NCBI RefSeq assembly: GCF_009184865.1
Contig: NZ_CP045096.1
Coordinates: forward strand, 3,782,001 to 3,846,000
From: Streptomyces phaeolivaceus
Lineage (GTDB): Bacteria; Actinomycetota; Actinomycetes; Streptomycetales; Streptomycetaceae
Length of the DNA: 64,000 nucleotides
Direction of reading: 5' to 3'
The position numbers and the translations under genes are program-made. Positions 19,901 through 31,700 of the stretch are shown here, in pieces. A model generated the notes under the pieces. The model made no database searches. It was not told the DNA's origin and saw only the letters and a program-made list of their open reading frames with translations. Each line of letters opens with the position of its first letter. The stretch's first letter is position 1.

Positions 19901-22900
19901 GTACTGGCTGGAGGACGTGGGCCGGAGCGCGGACGTCTCCGGCGCCGGGCTCGCCGGGGCGGAACACCCCCTTCTCGGTGCGGTCACGCAACTGCCGGAG
20001 TCGGGTGGGGTGTTGGCGACGGGTCTGCTGTCGCTGCGCAGCCATCCATGGCTGGCGGACCACGCGGTGGCCGGGACGGTCGTCGTCCCGGGCGCCGCAC
20101 TGGTGGAGTTGGTCGTGCGGGCCGGCGACGAGGCGGGCACGAGCACCGTCGAGGAACTGGTGATCGAGGCCCCGCTGGCGCTTCCCGCCGCGGGCGGAGT
20201 ACGGGTCCAGGTGGTCGTGGGCGGACTGGAGGACGGGCGGCGTGGGGTCAGCCTGTACTCGGCCGCTCACGACGCCGGGCCGCAGTCGCCCTGGACGAGG
20301 CATGTGACCGGCTCGCTCGTCGAACAGGCCAATGACACAAGGGAGTTCGACTTCTCCGCCTGGCCCCCGGCGGGTGCCGAGAAGCTGGACCTCGCCGGGT
20401 TCTACGAGGACCGCCGTGCGGCCGGTCTGGAGTACGGACCCGCCTTCCAGGGCCTGAAGCAGGTCTGGCGGCGCGGTGCCGAGGTTTTCGCCGACGTCGA
20501 GCTCGCCGAGGGGCGGACCGGCGACGGCTTCGGCATTCACCCCGCGCTGCTCGACGCGGCCCTGCACAGCGGGATGTTCCTGGCCGGGCAGGAGACCGAC
20601 ACCGGGCGGACCCTGCTGCCGTTCGCCTGGAACCAGGTGTCCCTGCACGCCTCCGGCGCCACCGCGCTGCGCGTTCGGGCGGTCGCGTCCGGCGCCGACG
20701 GCGTCTCGCTGAGCCTCGCCGATCGGAGCGGCGCGCCCGTGGCCGACATCGGGGCGATGGTGCTGCGGCCCGTCTCCGGCGAACAGCTGGGCGCCGCGCG
20801 CACACCGGTGCACGACTCGCTGTTCCTGGTCGACTGGGTGCCGCTGACCGCGCCCGCCGACGAGACCGTGACGGCGGACGTCGACGACGCCGTCGTCGAC
20901 GTCACCGCTCCCGTCGCCGACGGCTCCGCCGGCGCCCTCGAACTGGCCGGCCGGGTGCTCGCCGTCGTGCAGGCCCACCTCGGTGGCTCGGACGGCCGCC
21001 TGGTCGTGCTGACCCGTGACCCGCTCGCCGATCCGGCCGCCTCGGCGGTCTGGGGTCTGGTGCGGTCCGCCCAGTCCGAGAACCCCGACCGGATCGTCCT
21101 GGCCGCGATCGACGACGACCCCGCCTCCCGCGACGCGCTGCCCGCCGCCCTCGCCACCGGCGAGCCGCAGCTGGCCGTCCGCGCGGGCCGAGCGAGCACC
21201 CCCCGGCTGGCCCGGGCCGCCGCCTCCGAGGCCCTGGCGGTCCCGGCCGGCACCGACGCCTGGCACCTCGACGTCACCGCGACCGGCACCCTGGAGAACC
21301 TGGCGCTGCTGCCCAGCCCCGAGGTCCGCGAGCCGCTCGCCGAGGGGCAGGTCCGGATCGCCGTACGGGCGGCCGGCCTGAACTTCCGTGACGTGCTGAT
21401 CGCCCTCGGCATGTACCCGGGCAAGGCCCACTTCGGCGGCGAGGGCGCCGGTGTCGTCCTGGAGACCGGCCCCGGCGTCACCTCGCTCGCCCCCGGCGAC
21501 CGGGTGATGGGCCTGCTGCGTGACGGCTTCGGGCCCGAGGCCCTCGCCGACCACCGCCACCTCGTACGGATGCCCGCCGGGTGGACGTACGAGCAGGCGG
21601 CCAGTGTGCCGATCGTCTTCAGCACGGCGTACTACGGCCTGTTCGACCGGGCCGGGCTGCGGGCCGGCGAGTCCGTGCTGGTGCACGCCGCCGCGGGCGG
21701 GGTCGGCATGGCCGCCGTCCAGCTGTGCCGGCAGGCCGGCGCCGAGGTGTTCGGCACCGCGAGCCCCGGCAAGTGGGACGCTCTGCGCGCGAACGGCCTG
21801 GACGAGCCGCACATCGGCAACTCCCGCACCCTCGACTTCCGGGAGCGCTTCCTCGCGGCCACCGACGGGCGGGGCGTGGACGTCGTACTCGACGCGCTGG
21901 CCCACGAGTTCGTGGACGCCTCCCTCGACCTGCTGCCGCGCGGCGGACGCTTCCTGGAGATGGGCAAGACGGACATCCGTGACGCCGACGAGGTGGCCGC
22001 CGCCCACCCCGGCGTCGCCTACCAGGCCTTCGACCTCGTGGAGGCCGGACCGGACCGGGTCCAGGAGATCCTCACCGAACTCGTCACCCTCTTCGAACGG
22101 GGCGAGCTGACCCCGCTGCCGGTCCGGGCCTGGGACGTCCGCAAGGCCCCCGAGGCATTCCGGTACGTCAGCCGGGCCCGCCACATCGGGAAGGTCGTCC
22201 TCACCGTGCCGCGCGCCCTCGACCCCGAGGGGACGGTGCTGGTCACGGGCGGTCTGGGGACGCTGGGCCGACTGGTCGCCCGGCACCTGGTCACCTCGTA
22301 CGGGATACGGCATCTGCTGCTCGTGGGGCGGCGGGGCATCGCCACCGAAGGCGCGGCCGAACTCGTCGCGGAACTCGGCGAGTCGGGTGCCGAGGTGCGG
22401 GTCGAGGCATGTGACGTCTCGGACCCGGAGGCCCTTCGGGCGCTCATCGCCTCGGTGGAGCGGCCGTTGACCGCGGTCGTGCATACGGCCGGTGTGCTGG
22501 ACGACGGTGTGATCGCGGCCCAGTCGCGCGAGCGGCTGGAACGGGTTTTCCAGCCGAAGGCGGAAGCGGCATGGCAACTGCACGAGCTGACGAAGGGCCT
22601 GGACCTCGCGGCCTACGTCGTGTACTCCTCGGCAGCCGGTGTCCTCGGCAACCCGGGCCAGGCCAACTACGCGGCCGCCAACGGGTACCTGGACGGCCTC
22701 GCCGGGCACCGTCGCTCGCTGGGGCTGCCTGCCACTTCGCTCGCCTGGGGCATGTGGTCCGAGGGCATGGCCGGGTCGCTCGACACGGCGGCCCTGCAAC
22801 GGAACAAGCGCGACGGCATGCGCGGCCTCACCGCCGAGACCGGCAACGCCCTCTTCGACGCCGGTCTGCGTTCGCCCGAGGCCGCGCTCGTCCCGGCCCG

Positions 22901-25900
22901 GCTGGACCTTGAGGGCCTGCGGTCCAGGGCCGCGAGTCAGGCCGTACCGCAGCTGCTGCGCGGTCTCGTACGGCAGGGCCGGCAGACCGCGAAGGCGGGT
23001 GCCGCGGCGGAGGGTTCGCTGCGGCAGGAGCTGGCGCCGCTGTCCCGGGACGAGCGGGAGCTGCGTCTGCTCGACCTGGTCCGCGCCCAGGCGGCGACCG
23101 TCCTCGGCCACTCGGCCGCCCACACCATCGACGGCGAACGCGCCTTCAAGGACGCCGGCTTCGACTCGCTGACCTCCGTCGAACTCCGCAACCGGCTCAC
23201 GGCCGCGAGCGGGGTCAAGCTCTCGGCGACCGTGGTCTTCGACTACCCGACGCCGACCGCCCTGGCCGGCCACCTGCACGACGAACTCGGCCTCGACGAG
23301 GGGGCCCGGGCCGCCGCCGGCACGACACCCGCGCGGCCCGCCACCGCGACGCCCGAGGCCCCCGACGAGCCGATCGCGATCGTCGCCATGGGCTGCCGCT
23401 TCCCCGGCGGAGCCACCGGCCCCGAGGAGCTGTGGCGGCTGGTCGCCGACGGGCTCGACGTCATGGGCGGCTTCCCCGACAACCGCGGCTGGGACCTGGA
23501 CGCCCTCTTCGACCCGGACCCGGACGCCATCGACCGGTCGTACGTCGACCGTGGCGCGTTCCTGCACGACGTCGGCGAGTTCGACGCGGGCTTCTTCGGG
23601 ATCTCCCCGCGCGAGGCCCTCGCCATGGACCCGCAGCAGCGGCTGCTCCTCGAAGTCAGCTGGGAGACCCTGGAACGGGCGGGCATCGACCCGACGACCC
23701 TGCGCGGCTCGGACACCGGCGTCTTCACCGGCCTCATCAGCCACGACTACACCGTCCGCCTCCAGCACGCGCCCGCGGAACTCCAGGGCCTCAGGCTGAC
23801 CGGCACCGCGGGCAGCGTCGCCTCCGGCCGCGTCTCCTACGCGCTGGGCCTGGAGGGCCCTGCCATCAGCGTCGACACCGCGTGCTCGTCCTCGCTGGTC
23901 GCCCTGCACATGGCCGTACAGTCCCTGCGCGGCGGCGAGTGCTCGATGGCCCTCGCGGGCGGCGCGATGGTCATGGCGACGCCGGACACCTTCATCGAGT
24001 TCTCCCGTCAGCGCGGACTGGCCAGGGACGGCCACGTCAAGGCGTTCGCGGCCGGGGCCGACGGCACGGCCTGGTCCGAGGGCGTCGGCGTCCTGCTGGT
24101 GGAGAAGCTGTCCGACGCGCGCCGCAACGGCCACCCCGTGCTCGCCCTGGTGCGCGGTACGGCCGTCAACCAGGACGGCGCGTCCAACGGCCTGACCGCC
24201 CCCAACGGCCCCTCCCAGCAGCGCGTCATCCAGGCGGCCCTGGCCAACGGCCGGCTGACCCCGGCCGACGTGGACGCGGTCGAGGCACACGGCACCGGCA
24301 CCGCCCTCGGCGACCCGATCGAGGCCCAGGCGCTCCTCGCCACCTACGGACGGGACCGCGGCGACCGCGATCCCCTGTGGCTCGGCTCCGTGAAGTCGAA
24401 CATCGGTCACTCGCAGGGCGCCGCCGGCGTGGCGAGCCTGATCAAGATGGTGATGGCGTTGGAGCACGAGGTGCTGCCGAAGACGCTGCATGTGGATGAG
24501 CCGACGCCGAAGGTGGACTGGTCGGCGGGTGCGGTGGAACTGCTCACCGAGGCGCGTGCGTGGCCTCGGGAGGAGGGGCGTGTGCGGCGGGCGGGCGTCT
24601 CGTCCTTCGGGGTGAGCGGCACCAACGCGCATGTGGTGATCGAGGAGGCGCCGGCCGAGAAACCCGCCCTGGAGGAACGGGGGTTCACTGGTCCGCTGCC
24701 GTTCGTGGTCTCGGCCCGGTCCGCTGCCGCCCTGAAGGCGCAGGCCGAGCGAGTCGCCGACCACCTGGAGAGCGGGGAGTCCGCCCCGGCGGACGTGGCC
24801 CGTGCGCTGGTGGTCTCTCGTGCGGCTCTGGAGCACCGTGCCGTGGTCGTGGCCGCGGATCGTGCGGAGGCCGTGGCCGGACTGCGGTCGCTGTCCGGCG
24901 AGGTGCCTGCGGTCGCGGGCGGTCGTCTGGCGGTGCTGTTCACCGGGCAGGGTGCTCAACGGGTGGGGATGGGCCGGGAGTTGTACGCGACGTATCCGGT
25001 GTTCGCCGCCGCCTTCGACGAGGTCGTGGCGGAACTGGACCGGCACCTGCCCGTCCCGCTCAAGGACATCGTCTTCGAGGGTGCGGGCGATGTGGACCGT
25101 ACGGAGTTCACGCAGCCCGCGCTGTTCGCGGTCGAGGTGGCTCTGTTCCGGCTGGTGGAGTCGTGGGGTGTCAGGCCGGACTTCGTGGCCGGGCACTCCA
25201 TCGGCGAGCTGGCGGCGGCGCATGTGGCCGGGGTGTGGTCGCTCGCGGACGCGGCGCGGCTGGTGGCCGCCCGGGGCCGGCTGATGCAGGCGCTGCCTGC
25301 GGGCGGCGCGATGATCGCCGTGCAGGCGACCGAGGACGAGGTGCTGCCGCTGCTGACCGACGGGGTGGGCATCGCAGCCGTCAACGGACCCACCTCCCTG
25401 GTGATTTCGGGTGAGGAGGGACCCGCGGAGTCCGTCGCCCGGGTCATCGCCGGAATGGGGCGCAAGACCAAGCGGCTGACGGTCAGTCACGCGTTCCACT
25501 CGGTGCTGATGGACCCGATGCTGGAGGAGTTCCGGCAGATCGCCGCCACCCTCACCTACCACGAGCCGCGAATCGGTGTCGTCTCCAACGTCACCGGAAA
25601 GCCCGCGACCTCGGACGAACTGACCTCCCCCGACTACTGGGCCCGGCACGTCCGCGAGGCCGTCCGCTTCGCCGACGGTGTGGCCGCGCTCCACGAGCAG
25701 GGCGTCACCGTCTTCCTGGAGGCCGGGCCCGACGGGATCCTCACCGCCCTCGCGCAGGAGATCCTCGACGGCGCCGACGCCCGGCTCGCGACCCTGCTGC
25801 GGCGGGGGCGCGGTGAGGCCGAGTCCGTGCTGGCCGCGCTCGGTGCGCTGCACTCCGCGGGGCGCGCGGTCGACTGGACCGCGCTCTTCGCGGGCAGCGG

Positions 25901-28694
25901 GGCGCGCCGGGTGGAGCTGCCGACGTACGCCTTCCAGCGCGAGTGGTACTGGCCGCGGGACCGGGGCGGGGCCGGTGACGCCTCGTCGCTGGGGCTGAGC
26001 GGCGCGGACCATCCGCTCCTCGGGGCGTTCGCCCAGCTACCGGACTTCGGCGGAGTGTTGGCGACGGGTCTGCTGTCGCTGCGCAGCCACCCGTGGCTGG
26101 CGGACCACGCGGTGGCCGGGACGGTCGTCGTCCCGGGCGCCGCACTGGTGGAGTTGGTCGTGCGGGCCGGCGACGAGGCGGGCACGAGCACGGTCGACGA
26201 GCTGGTCGTCGAGGCGCCGCTGGTGCTGCCCGAGACCGGTGGCGTACGCCTTCAGGTGTCGGTGGCGGCCCTCGACGAACTCGGCCGGCGCCCGGTCACC
26301 GTCCACTCGGCCCCGCAGGACGCCGGACCGGAGACACCGTGGACGCGGCACGTCACCGGGTTCCTCACCGAGCAGGCCCCGGACGCCGGTTTCGACCTGG
26401 GCCAGTGGCCGCCCGCCCAGGCGGAGCAGGTCGCCGTCGACGGGTTCTACGACCGCCAGCTCGACACCGGTTACGCCTACGGGCCCGCTTTCCAGGGCGT
26501 CCGGGCCGTGTGGACCAAGGGCGAGGAGGTGTACGCGGAGGTCGTGCTGCCCGAGGGACAGTCCGCCGAAGGCTTCGGCATCCACCCCGCGCTCCTCGAC
26601 GCCGCCCTCCAGACGACCGGACTGCTCCCGGCGACCGGCGACCCGGCCCCGGGGACGACCCGGCTGCCGTTCGCCTGGAACGAGGTGTCCCTCTACGCGT
26701 CCGGCGCCACCGCGCTGCGCGTCCGCGCGGCCCGCAGTGGCGCCGACGGACTCACCCTGGACATCGCCGACCACACCGGCGCCCCCGTCGCCGGCATCGG
26801 CACCCTCACCATGCGCGAGGTGTCCGCCGGGCAACTCGGAGCGGCCGGTGTCCCGGCCCATGAGCACCTGTACCGCGTGTCCTGGAACCCGGTCGCGCTG
26901 CCCGAGCCCGCCGCGGCGGGCCGGCCGGCCCCGGTCGCCGTCGCCGACGGACCCGCCGTCCGCGCACTCGCCGCGTCCGCGCCCGAGTGGCTGCTGCTGG
27001 AACTACCGGACGGGGAGGGCGCCTTCGAGGCGACGGCCCGGACGCTCGACGTACTCCAGGCCTGGCTGGCCGAACCGCGGTTCGACGGCTCCCGGCTTGC
27101 CGTCGTCACCTGCGGCGCGGTCCGCGACGTGACCGACCCGGCGGGCGGCGCGGTCTGGGGGCTCGTGCGCACCGCGCAGTCCGAGAACCCCGGCCGGATC
27201 GCCCTGGTCGACCTGGACGAAGCATCCGCCGACCGTCTGCCGGCCGCCCTCGCTTCAGGCGAACCCCAACTCGCCCTGCGTGACGGCGAGGCCACCGCAC
27301 CCCGGCTCACCCGCGAACCCAGGGCCACCGAGGACACCTTCGGCGGCCTCGACCCGGAGGGGACCGTCCTGATCACGGGCGGTCTCGGGACGCTGGGCCG
27401 GCTGGTGGCCCGGCACGTGGTGGCGAAGCACGGCGCCCGGCATCTGCTGCTGGTGGGCCGACGCGGCCCGGAAAGCGAGGGGGCGTCCGAACTAGCGGCG
27501 GAACTAGGCGAGTTGGGCGCAACCCAGGTGCGGATCGAGGCGTGCGACGCCTCCGACCGTACCGCGCTCCAGGCCCTCCTGGCCTCCGTGGAACGGCCGT
27601 TGACGGCGATCGTGCACACGGCGGGCGTACTCGACGACGGTGTCATCGCGGCCCAGAGCCCCGAGCGGCTGGAGAAGGTGTTCCGCCCGAAGGCGGACGC
27701 CGCCCGCCATCTGCACGAGCTGACCCGGGGGACGGATCTCGGCGCCTTCGTCCTGTACTCCTCTGCCGCAGGCGTCCTCGGCAACCCCGGCCAGGCCAAC
27801 TACGCGGCTGCCAACGCCTACCTGGACGCCCTCGCCGAACAGCGCCGCTCGCAGGGCCTGCCCGCCACCGCCCTCGCCTGGGGCATGTGGGCCGAGGCGA
27901 CCGGCATGACCGCTCACCTCGACGGCACCGACCACGACCGCGGCAGGCGCGGCGGCATGCTGGGCCTGCCCACCGCCGAGGGTCTGGCGCTGCTCGACGC
28001 CGCGCTCGGCTCGACCGAGGCGCTTCTCGTACCGGCCCGGCTCGACCTGGCCGACCTGCGCTCCCGCTCCTCGGACGGCACCGCGGTCCCGCCGATGCTC
28101 CAGAGTCTCGTACGGCCGTCCGCCCGCCGTACCGCCAAGGCCGCCGTCGCACCGGCGGGAGAGACCCTCCTCCAGCACCTCGCCGGCAGGACCCCGCAGG
28201 AGCGCGCGCAGCTGCTGCTCGAGGTGGTGCGGGTGCACGTCGCCGCGGTGCTGGGGGTGGCCAACCCGGCCACCGTCGACGCCTCCCGGGCGTTCAAGGA
28301 CGCGGGCTTCGACTCGCTCACGGCCGTCGAGTTCCGCAACAGGCTCACCGAGGCCACCGGCGTGCGGCTGCCCGCGACGCTGGTCTTCGACCACCCGACG
28401 CCGGCCGCCCTGGTCGAACTCCTCCAGGAGCAACTGCGGCCCACGGAGCCCGAGAGCGCCGAGTCGCTGTCGGTCCTGAACGAACTGGACCGCCTGGAGC
28501 GGGCGATGACGGCCGGCCCCGGCGACGACGGCACCGACCCCGCCGAACGGGCACGGCTGGTCACCGAGCGGCTCAAGGCGCTCACCGCCAAGTGGCAGAA
28601 CCTCCACCCCGACCGCCTTGAGGACGTGGACCTGGAGACGGTCTCCGACGACGAGATGTTCGCCCTCGTCGACAACGAGCTCGGTCTGTCCTGA
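13983..28694 (+). CDS. Type I PKS: AHBA loading module and extension modules 1 and 2
   Basis: A 4903-residue RifA-like synthase. Loading: CoA-ligase domain 1-515 ([11 protein letters not shown] near 171, [12 protein letters not shown] Lys near 500), a KR-like domain about 759-920 without the nucleotide loop or catalytic Tyr, and an ACP with GFTS near 1049. Module 1: KS (Cys1284), AT (Ser1723, HAFHS near 1820: malonyl), DH (His2027), ER about 2424-2742 ([10 protein letters not shown]), KR (GGLGTLG, LDD, Tyr near 2896: B-type), ACP (Ser3062). Module 2: KS (Cys3301), AT (Ser3739, HAFHS), DH (His4042), KR (LDD), ACP (Ser4778). A helical docking tail ends DNELGLS. AHBA plus two malonyl units gives a saturated then an olefinic unit. 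The fully reducing first module fits benzenic rather than naphthalenic ansamycins. Confidence 0.95.
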   Translation: MLRTELIRPVPQLLKANADRFGAKTAYRDATREVTHAELEARTRRLAGHLAALRLQPGDRAAILHGNSVEFVESYLAITRAAAVGVPLNPRLTEPELAHLLDDSGARALITEPALLDVVGRLVKDRPHLRVVVTGDGPAPAGTVSFEKLATTEPAEPARDDLGLDDVAWMLYTSGTTGRPKGVLSTQRNCLTSVAACYAPIPGLTHEDRVVWPLPLFHSLSHIVCVLTVTAVGATTRIVDGFSADEILDAVREERATFLAGVPTMYHYLVQAAKAGGFTAPDLRMCLVGGAVTTAELRRSFEEVFGAPLLDAYGSTETCGSITINWPTGARVEGSCGLPVPGLDVRLVDHESGQDVPVGAEGEVWVKGASVMVGYHNQPEATAAALGDGWFRTGDLARRDEQGYFTVTGRIKELIIRGGENIHPGEVEDVLRTVPGVADVAVAGRPHEVLGEVPVAFLVPGPRGVDLERLFETCRQHLAYHKVPEELYEIDRIPRTASGKIMRHVLLGRPARLRASGDGRYESLLRTDWLPLPSVAAPQPVPGRWALAGDIHGSELTGALRESGNTVETHLSLGGLADLAEVDALAGIDALDSLVEDLAAGAEAPDTAVLLLGDVHGTGPVGRTEGIEALVARLGEALDGWLAEQRTAGLPLVVATRDAVATGPDDALDGLTHAAVWGLVRTYQTDFPDRFVLVDLGADEEDEAPRLAAALSLAVASQEPQSAVRDGVVLRPRLVRAAAVGSAHAAAGARRTGMPDTSGTVLVTGTDPVTAEHLTRHLAAVYGARRILLAGKDGRAHADLRDELARAGVDIRVETCDTADRKALAKLIARAAAPVTAIVHTAGREDLGTREGRHVALQGALSLHELTKNSMLATFIVVSPAHGLAGIPGHGPAAAAAAALDALAGHRHARGLPALSLALGPVSETAPAGPGTEGTAQGLPWPVRSLSVPEALTMFDAAHTVAQPQLAALRPDAGALGDREVPALLADLIDVPRTAAAPDEHATDALRARLSGLTRTEQERHLLELVAEQVRAIAGPAARDTSRSFKELGFTSATAVELRNRLTERTGLRLPVTLAFDRPRPAAVAAQLRRLLFGLLEEEPVVEVPETAASDEPIAIVATGCRLPGGVASAEELWRLVADGTDAISEFPDDRGWDLERLHHPDPDHPGTSYTRHGGFLPQIAEFDAGFFGISPREAVAMDPQQRLLLETSWETFERAGVDPTGLGGAHIGVFSGLMHHDYGSNVQQVPEGTEGYIGIGIAGSVASGRVSYTLGLEGPAVTVDTACSSSLVALHLAVRSLQSGECSMALAGGAALMPTPGVFIEFSRQRGLAADGRAKAFSAAADGTAWSEGVAVVLLEKLSDARRNGHPVLAVVRGSAVNQDGASNGLTAPNGPSQQRVIRQALANGRLASTDVDVVEAHGTGTTLGDPIEAQAVIAAYGQNRPENRPLWLGSLKSNIGHAQSAAGVAGVIKMVMALRNEEMPKTLHIDEPTPHVDWSEGSVELLTEARPWPREEGRVRRAGVSSFGVSGTNAHVVIEEAPAEEPALEERGFTGPLPFVVSARSAAALKAQAERVADHLENEESAPADVAYSLLTSRAALDHRASVVADDLPEAVAALRSLAADDGGMVAGGRLAVLFTGQGAQRVGMGRELYATYPVFAAAFDEVVAELDRHLPVPLKDIVFEGAGDVDRTEFTQPALFAVEVALFRLVESWGVRPDFVAGHSIGELAAAHVAGVWSLADAARLVAARGRLMQALPAGGAMIAVQATEDEVLPLLTDGVGIAAVNGPTSLVISGEEGPAESVARVIAGMGRKTKRLTVSHAFHSVLMDPMLEEFRQIAATLTYHEPRIGVVSNVTGKPATSDELTSPDYWARHVREAVRFADGITSLHEQGVTVFLEAGPDGILTALAQGVVTDSAGTGFVTLLRGGAAEPRSVVTALGRLFEYGVALDPEAVFAGAGARRVDLPTYAFQRERYWLEDVGRSADVSGAGLAGAEHPLLGAVTQLPESGGVLATGLLSLRSHPWLADHAVAGTVVVPGAALVELVVRAGDEAGTSTVEELVIEAPLALPAAGGVRVQVVVGGLEDGRRGVSLYSAAHDAGPQSPWTRHVTGSLVEQANDTREFDFSAWPPAGAEKLDLAGFYEDRRAAGLEYGPAFQGLKQVWRRGAEVFADVELAEGRTGDGFGIHPALLDAALHSGMFLAGQETDTGRTLLPFAWNQVSLHASGATALRVRAVASGADGVSLSLADRSGAPVADIGAMVLRPVSGEQLGAARTPVHDSLFLVDWVPLTAPADETVTADVDDAVVDVTAPVADGSAGALELAGRVLAVVQAHLGGSDGRLVVLTRDPLADPAASAVWGLVRSAQSENPDRIVLAAIDDDPASRDALPAALATGEPQLAVRAGRASTPRLARAAASEALAVPAGTDAWHLDVTATGTLENLALLPSPEVREPLAEGQVRIAVRAAGLNFRDVLIALGMYPGKAHFGGEGAGVVLETGPGVTSLAPGDRVMGLLRDGFGPEALADHRHLVRMPAGWTYEQAASVPIVFSTAYYGLFDRAGLRAGESVLVHAAAGGVGMAAVQLCRQAGAEVFGTASPGKWDALRANGLDEPHIGNSRTLDFRERFLAATDGRGVDVVLDALAHEFVDASLDLLPRGGRFLEMGKTDIRDADEVAAAHPGVAYQAFDLVEAGPDRVQEILTELVTLFERGELTPLPVRAWDVRKAPEAFRYVSRARHIGKVVLTVPRALDPEGTVLVTGGLGTLGRLVARHLVTSYGIRHLLLVGRRGIATEGAAELVAELGESGAEVRVEACDVSDPEALRALIASVERPLTAVVHTAGVLDDGVIAAQSRERLERVFQPKAEAAWQLHELTKGLDLAAYVVYSSAAGVLGNPGQANYAAANGYLDGLAGHRRSLGLPATSLAWGMWSEGMAGSLDTAALQRNKRDGMRGLTAETGNALFDAGLRSPEAALVPARLDLEGLRSRAASQAVPQLLRGLVRQGRQTAKAGAAAEGSLRQELAPLSRDERELRLLDLVRAQAATVLGHSAAHTIDGERAFKDAGFDSLTSVELRNRLTAASGVKLSATVVFDYPTPTALAGHLHDELGLDEGARAAAGTTPARPATATPEAPDEPIAIVAMGCRFPGGATGPEELWRLVADGLDVMGGFPDNRGWDLDALFDPDPDAIDRSYVDRGAFLHDVGEFDAGFFGISPREALAMDPQQRLLLEVSWETLERAGIDPTTLRGSDTGVFTGLISHDYTVRLQHAPAELQGLRLTGTAGSVASGRVSYALGLEGPAISVDTACSSSLVALHMAVQSLRGGECSMALAGGAMVMATPDTFIEFSRQRGLARDGHVKAFAAGADGTAWSEGVGVLLVEKLSDARRNGHPVLALVRGTAVNQDGASNGLTAPNGPSQQRVIQAALANGRLTPADVDAVEAHGTGTALGDPIEAQALLATYGRDRGDRDPLWLGSVKSNIGHSQGAAGVASLIKMVMALEHEVLPKTLHVDEPTPKVDWSAGAVELLTEARAWPREEGRVRRAGVSSFGVSGTNAHVVIEEAPAEKPALEERGFTGPLPFVVSARSAAALKAQAERVADHLESGESAPADVARALVVSRAALEHRAVVVAADRAEAVAGLRSLSGEVPAVAGGRLAVLFTGQGAQRVGMGRELYATYPVFAAAFDEVVAELDRHLPVPLKDIVFEGAGDVDRTEFTQPALFAVEVALFRLVESWGVRPDFVAGHSIGELAAAHVAGVWSLADAARLVAARGRLMQALPAGGAMIAVQATEDEVLPLLTDGVGIAAVNGPTSLVISGEEGPAESVARVIAGMGRKTKRLTVSHAFHSVLMDPMLEEFRQIAATLTYHEPRIGVVSNVTGKPATSDELTSPDYWARHVREAVRFADGVAALHEQGVTVFLEAGPDGILTALAQEILDGADARLATLLRRGRGEAESVLAALGALHSAGRAVDWTALFAGSGARRVELPTYAFQREWYWPRDRGGAGDASSLGLSGADHPLLGAFAQLPDFGGVLATGLLSLRSHPWLADHAVAGTVVVPGAALVELVVRAGDEAGTSTVDELVVEAPLVLPETGGVRLQVSVAALDELGRRPVTVHSAPQDAGPETPWTRHVTGFLTEQAPDAGFDLGQWPPAQAEQVAVDGFYDRQLDTGYAYGPAFQGVRAVWTKGEEVYAEVVLPEGQSAEGFGIHPALLDAALQTTGLLPATGDPAPGTTRLPFAWNEVSLYASGATALRVRAARSGADGLTLDIADHTGAPVAGIGTLTMREVSAGQLGAAGVPAHEHLYRVSWNPVALPEPAAAGRPAPVAVADGPAVRALAASAPEWLLLELPDGEGAFEATARTLDVLQAWLAEPRFDGSRLAVVTCGAVRDVTDPAGGAVWGLVRTAQSENPGRIALVDLDEASADRLPAALASGEPQLALRDGEATAPRLTREPRATEDTFGGLDPEGTVLITGGLGTLGRLVARHVVAKHGARHLLLVGRRGPESEGASELAAELGELGATQVRIEACDASDRTALQALLASVERPLTAIVHTAGVLDDGVIAAQSPERLEKVFRPKADAARHLHELTRGTDLGAFVLYSSAAGVLGNPGQANYAAANAYLDALAEQRRSQGLPATALAWGMWAEATGMTAHLDGTDHDRGRRGGMLGLPTAEGLALLDAALGSTEALLVPARLDLADLRSRSSDGTAVPPMLQSLVRPSARRTAKAAVAPAGETLLQHLAGRTPQERAQLLLEVVRVHVAAVLGVANPATVDASRAFKDAGFDSLTAVEFRNRLTEATGVRLPATLVFDHPTPAALVELLQEQLRPTEPESAESLSVLNELDRLERAMTAGPGDDGTDPAERARLVTERLKALTAKWQNLHPDRLEDVDLETVSDDEMFALVDNELGLS
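18869..19629 (+). repeat. AT-encoding block, copy 1 of 3 (module 1)
   Basis: From GGTCGTCTGGCGGTGCTG to the end of the AT this DNA is nearly identical to 24917-25677 and very similar to 30419-31180, including synonymous positions. The preceding KS-AT linker (18520-18718) is shared as well. Confidence 0.85.
19975..20462 (+). repeat. DH-encoding block, copy 1 of 2 (module 1)
   Basis: From CGGTGCGGTCACGCAACTG to AGGGCCTGA this matches 31513-31996 of module 3 base for base as far as I can follow. Module 2 shares only the central 26047-26195 part. Confidence 0.8.
24917..25677 (+). repeat. AT-encoding block, copy 2 of 3 (module 2)
   Basis: Near-perfect copy of 18869-19629, including rare synonymous choices such as GTGATTTCGGGTGAGGAG. 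Divergence resumes just past the AT, where GTGTGGCCGCG replaces GCATCACCTCG. Confidence 0.85.
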
Positions 28695-28743
28695 ACGGAC
28701 GGCAAGCGGACCACACGGAGAGCGAAGGGACACAGGGACAGAC

Positions 28744-31700
28744 ATGAGCACAGACACCGCACACGACGCCCAAAGCAGTGAGGACAAGCTCCGCGAGTAC
28801 CTCAAGAAGGCGCTCACCGACCTGCGCAGGGCCAACGGTCGGCTGCGCGAGGCCGAGGACGCCAGACATGAGCCGATCGCGATCGTCGGCATGGCATGCC
28901 GGCTCCCGGGCGGGGTCACCGGCCCGGCGGACCTGTGGCGGCTGGTCGCCGACGGCGCCGACGCCATCACCGCGTTCCCCGCCAACCGCGGCTGGGACCT
29001 GGACACCCTGTTCGACGACGACCCCGACCACGCCGGCACCTCCTACGCCCGGCACGGCGGATTCCTGCACGATGCGGGCGAGTTCGACGCGGGCTTCTTC
29101 GGGATCTCCCCGCGCGAGGCCCTCGCCATGAACCCGCAGCAACGGCTGCTCCTGGAGACCTCCTGGGAGACCTTCGAACGCGCCGGCATCGACCCGTCCG
29201 GCCTCGCCGGGCAGAACATCGGCATCTTCACCGGCGTCATGCACCACGACTACGCCCCCACCGGGCAGCGCATCCCGCCGGCCGTCGAGGGCATGCTCGG
29301 CATCGGCAACTCCGGCAGCGCCACCTCGGGCCGTGTCTCCTACACCCTCGGTCTGGAGGGACCCGCGGTCACCGTCGAGACCGCCTGCTCCTCCTCCCTG
29401 GTCGCCATCCACCTGGCCGCGCAGTCCCTGCGCGGCGGCGAGTGCTCGATGGCCCTCGCGGGCGGCGTCGCGGTGATGGCCACGCCCGACGGCTTCATCG
29501 AGTTCTCCCGCCAGCGCGGACTGGCCAGGGACGGCCGCGCGAAGGCGTTCTCGGCCGCTGCCGACGGCACCAACTGGTCCGAGGGAGCCGGCCTGCTGCT
29601 CCTGCAACGCCTCTCCGACGCGCGCCGCGACGGCCACCCCGTGCTCGCCGTCATTCGCGGTACGGCGGTCAACCAGGACGGCGCGTCCAACGGCCTGACC
29701 GCCCCCAACGGACCCTCCCAGCAGCGCGTCATCCGGGCCGCCCTGGCCGACGGCCGGCTGACCCCGGCCGACGTGGACGCGGTCGAGGCGCACGGCACCG
29801 GCACCGCCCTCGGCGACCCGATCGAGGCCCAGGCGGTCATCGCCGCGTACGGCCAGAACCGGCCGGAGAACCGCCCCCTGTGGCTCGGCTCCCTCAAGTC
29901 GAACATCGGGCACGCGCAGTCGGCCGCCGGGGTCGCCGGGGTCATCAAGATGGTGTTGGCGTTGGAGCACGAGGTGCTGCCGAAGACGTTGCATGTGGAT
30001 GAGCCGACGCCGAAGGTGGACTGGTCGGCGGGTGCGGTGGAACTGCTCACCGAGGCGCGTGCGTGGCCTCGGGAGGAGGGGCGTGTGCGGCGGGCGGGCG
30101 TCTCGTCCTTCGGGGTGAGCGGCACCAACGCGCATGTGGTGATCGAGGAGGCGCCGGCCGAGGAACCCGCCCTGGAGGAACGGGGGTTCACTGGTCCGCT
30201 GCCGTTCGTGGTCTCGGCCCGGTCCGCTGCCGCCCTGAAGGCGCAGGCCGAGCGAGTCGCCGACCACCTGGAGAGCGGGGAGTCCGCCCCGGCGGACGTC
30301 GCGTACTCGCTCGCGACCAGCCGCGCCGCCCTGGAGCACCGGGCCGTGGTCGTCGCCGCGGACCGTGCGCAGGCCGTGGCCGGACTGCGGTCGCTGTCCG
30401 GCGAGGTGCCTGCGGTCGCGGGTGGTCGTCTGGCGGTGCTGTTCACCGGGCAGGGTGCTCAACGGGTGGGGATGGGCCGGGAGTTGTACGCGACGTATCC
30501 GGTGTTCGCCGCTGCCTTCGACGAGGTCGTGGCGGAACTGGACCGGCACCTGCCCGTCCCGCTCAAGGACATTGTCTTCGAGGGTGCGGGCGATGTGGAC
30601 CGTACGGAGTTCACGCAGCCCGCGCTGTTCGCGGTCGAGGTGGCTCTGTTCCGGCTGGTGGAGTCGTGGGGTGTCAGGCCGGACTTCGTGGCCGGGCATT
30701 CGATCGGCGAGCTGGCGGCGGCGCATGTGGCCGGGGTGTGGTCGCTCGCGGACGCGGCGCGGCTGGTGGCCGCCCGGGGCCGGCTGATGCAGGCGCTGCC
30801 TGCGGGTGGCGCGATGATCGCCGTGCAGGCGAGCGAGGACGAGGTGCTGCCGCTGCTGACCGACGGGGTGGGCATCGCAGCCGTCAACGGACCCACCTCC
30901 GTGGTTGTTTCGGGCGTCGAGGTGGAGGCAGAGGCGATCGGTGCGCACTTCGCCGCACTGGGTCGTAGGACCAAGCGGCTGACGGTCAGTCATGCCTTCC
31001 ACTCGGTGCTGATGGACCCGATGCTGGAGGAGTTCCGGCAGATCGCCGCCACCCTCACCTACCACGAGCCTCGGATCGGTGTCGTCTCCAACGTCACCGG
31101 AAGGCCCGCGACCTCGGACGAGCTGACCTCCCCCGACTACTGGGCCCGCCATGTCCGCGAAGCCGTCCGCTTCGCCGACGGCATCACCTCGCTGCACGAG
31201 CAGGGCGTCACCGCGTTCCTCGAACTCGGGCCCACCGGTGTGCTCACCGCGCTCGGGCAGGAATGCGGCCCAGAAGACGCGCTGTTCGTTTCCTTCCAGC
31301 GCGCGGACATCCCCGAGGCGCGGGCCGCGGTGACTGCCGTCGGACGGCTCTTCGAGTACGGAGTCACCACCGACCTGGCCGCGCTCGCGCCGGGCGGGCG
31401 CCGGGTCGATCTGCCGACGTACGCCTTCCAGCGCGAGCGGTACTGGCTGCGCCCCCTTGAGACCCGTTCCGACGCCGTCTCGCTGGGTCTCGCCTCCGCC
31501 GGCCACCCTGCTCTCGGTGCGGTCACGCAACTGCCGGAGTCGGGTGGGGTGTTGGCGACGGGTCTGCTGTCGCTGCGCAGCCATCCATGGCTGGCGGACC
31601 ACGCGGTGGCCGGGACGGTCGTCGTCCCGGGCGCCGCACTGGTGGAGTTGGTCGTGCGGGCCGGCGACGAGGCGGGCACGAGCACCGTCGAGGAACTGGT

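Noticed and set aside
13869..26012. A 4000-codon open frame antisense to the first PKS gene (and similar ones opposite the other PKS genes)
   Set aside because: It mirrors the high-GC codon bias of the PKS; the peptide is Gly/Arg/Val-rich repeats without motifs, and the plus strand has perfect PKS domains.
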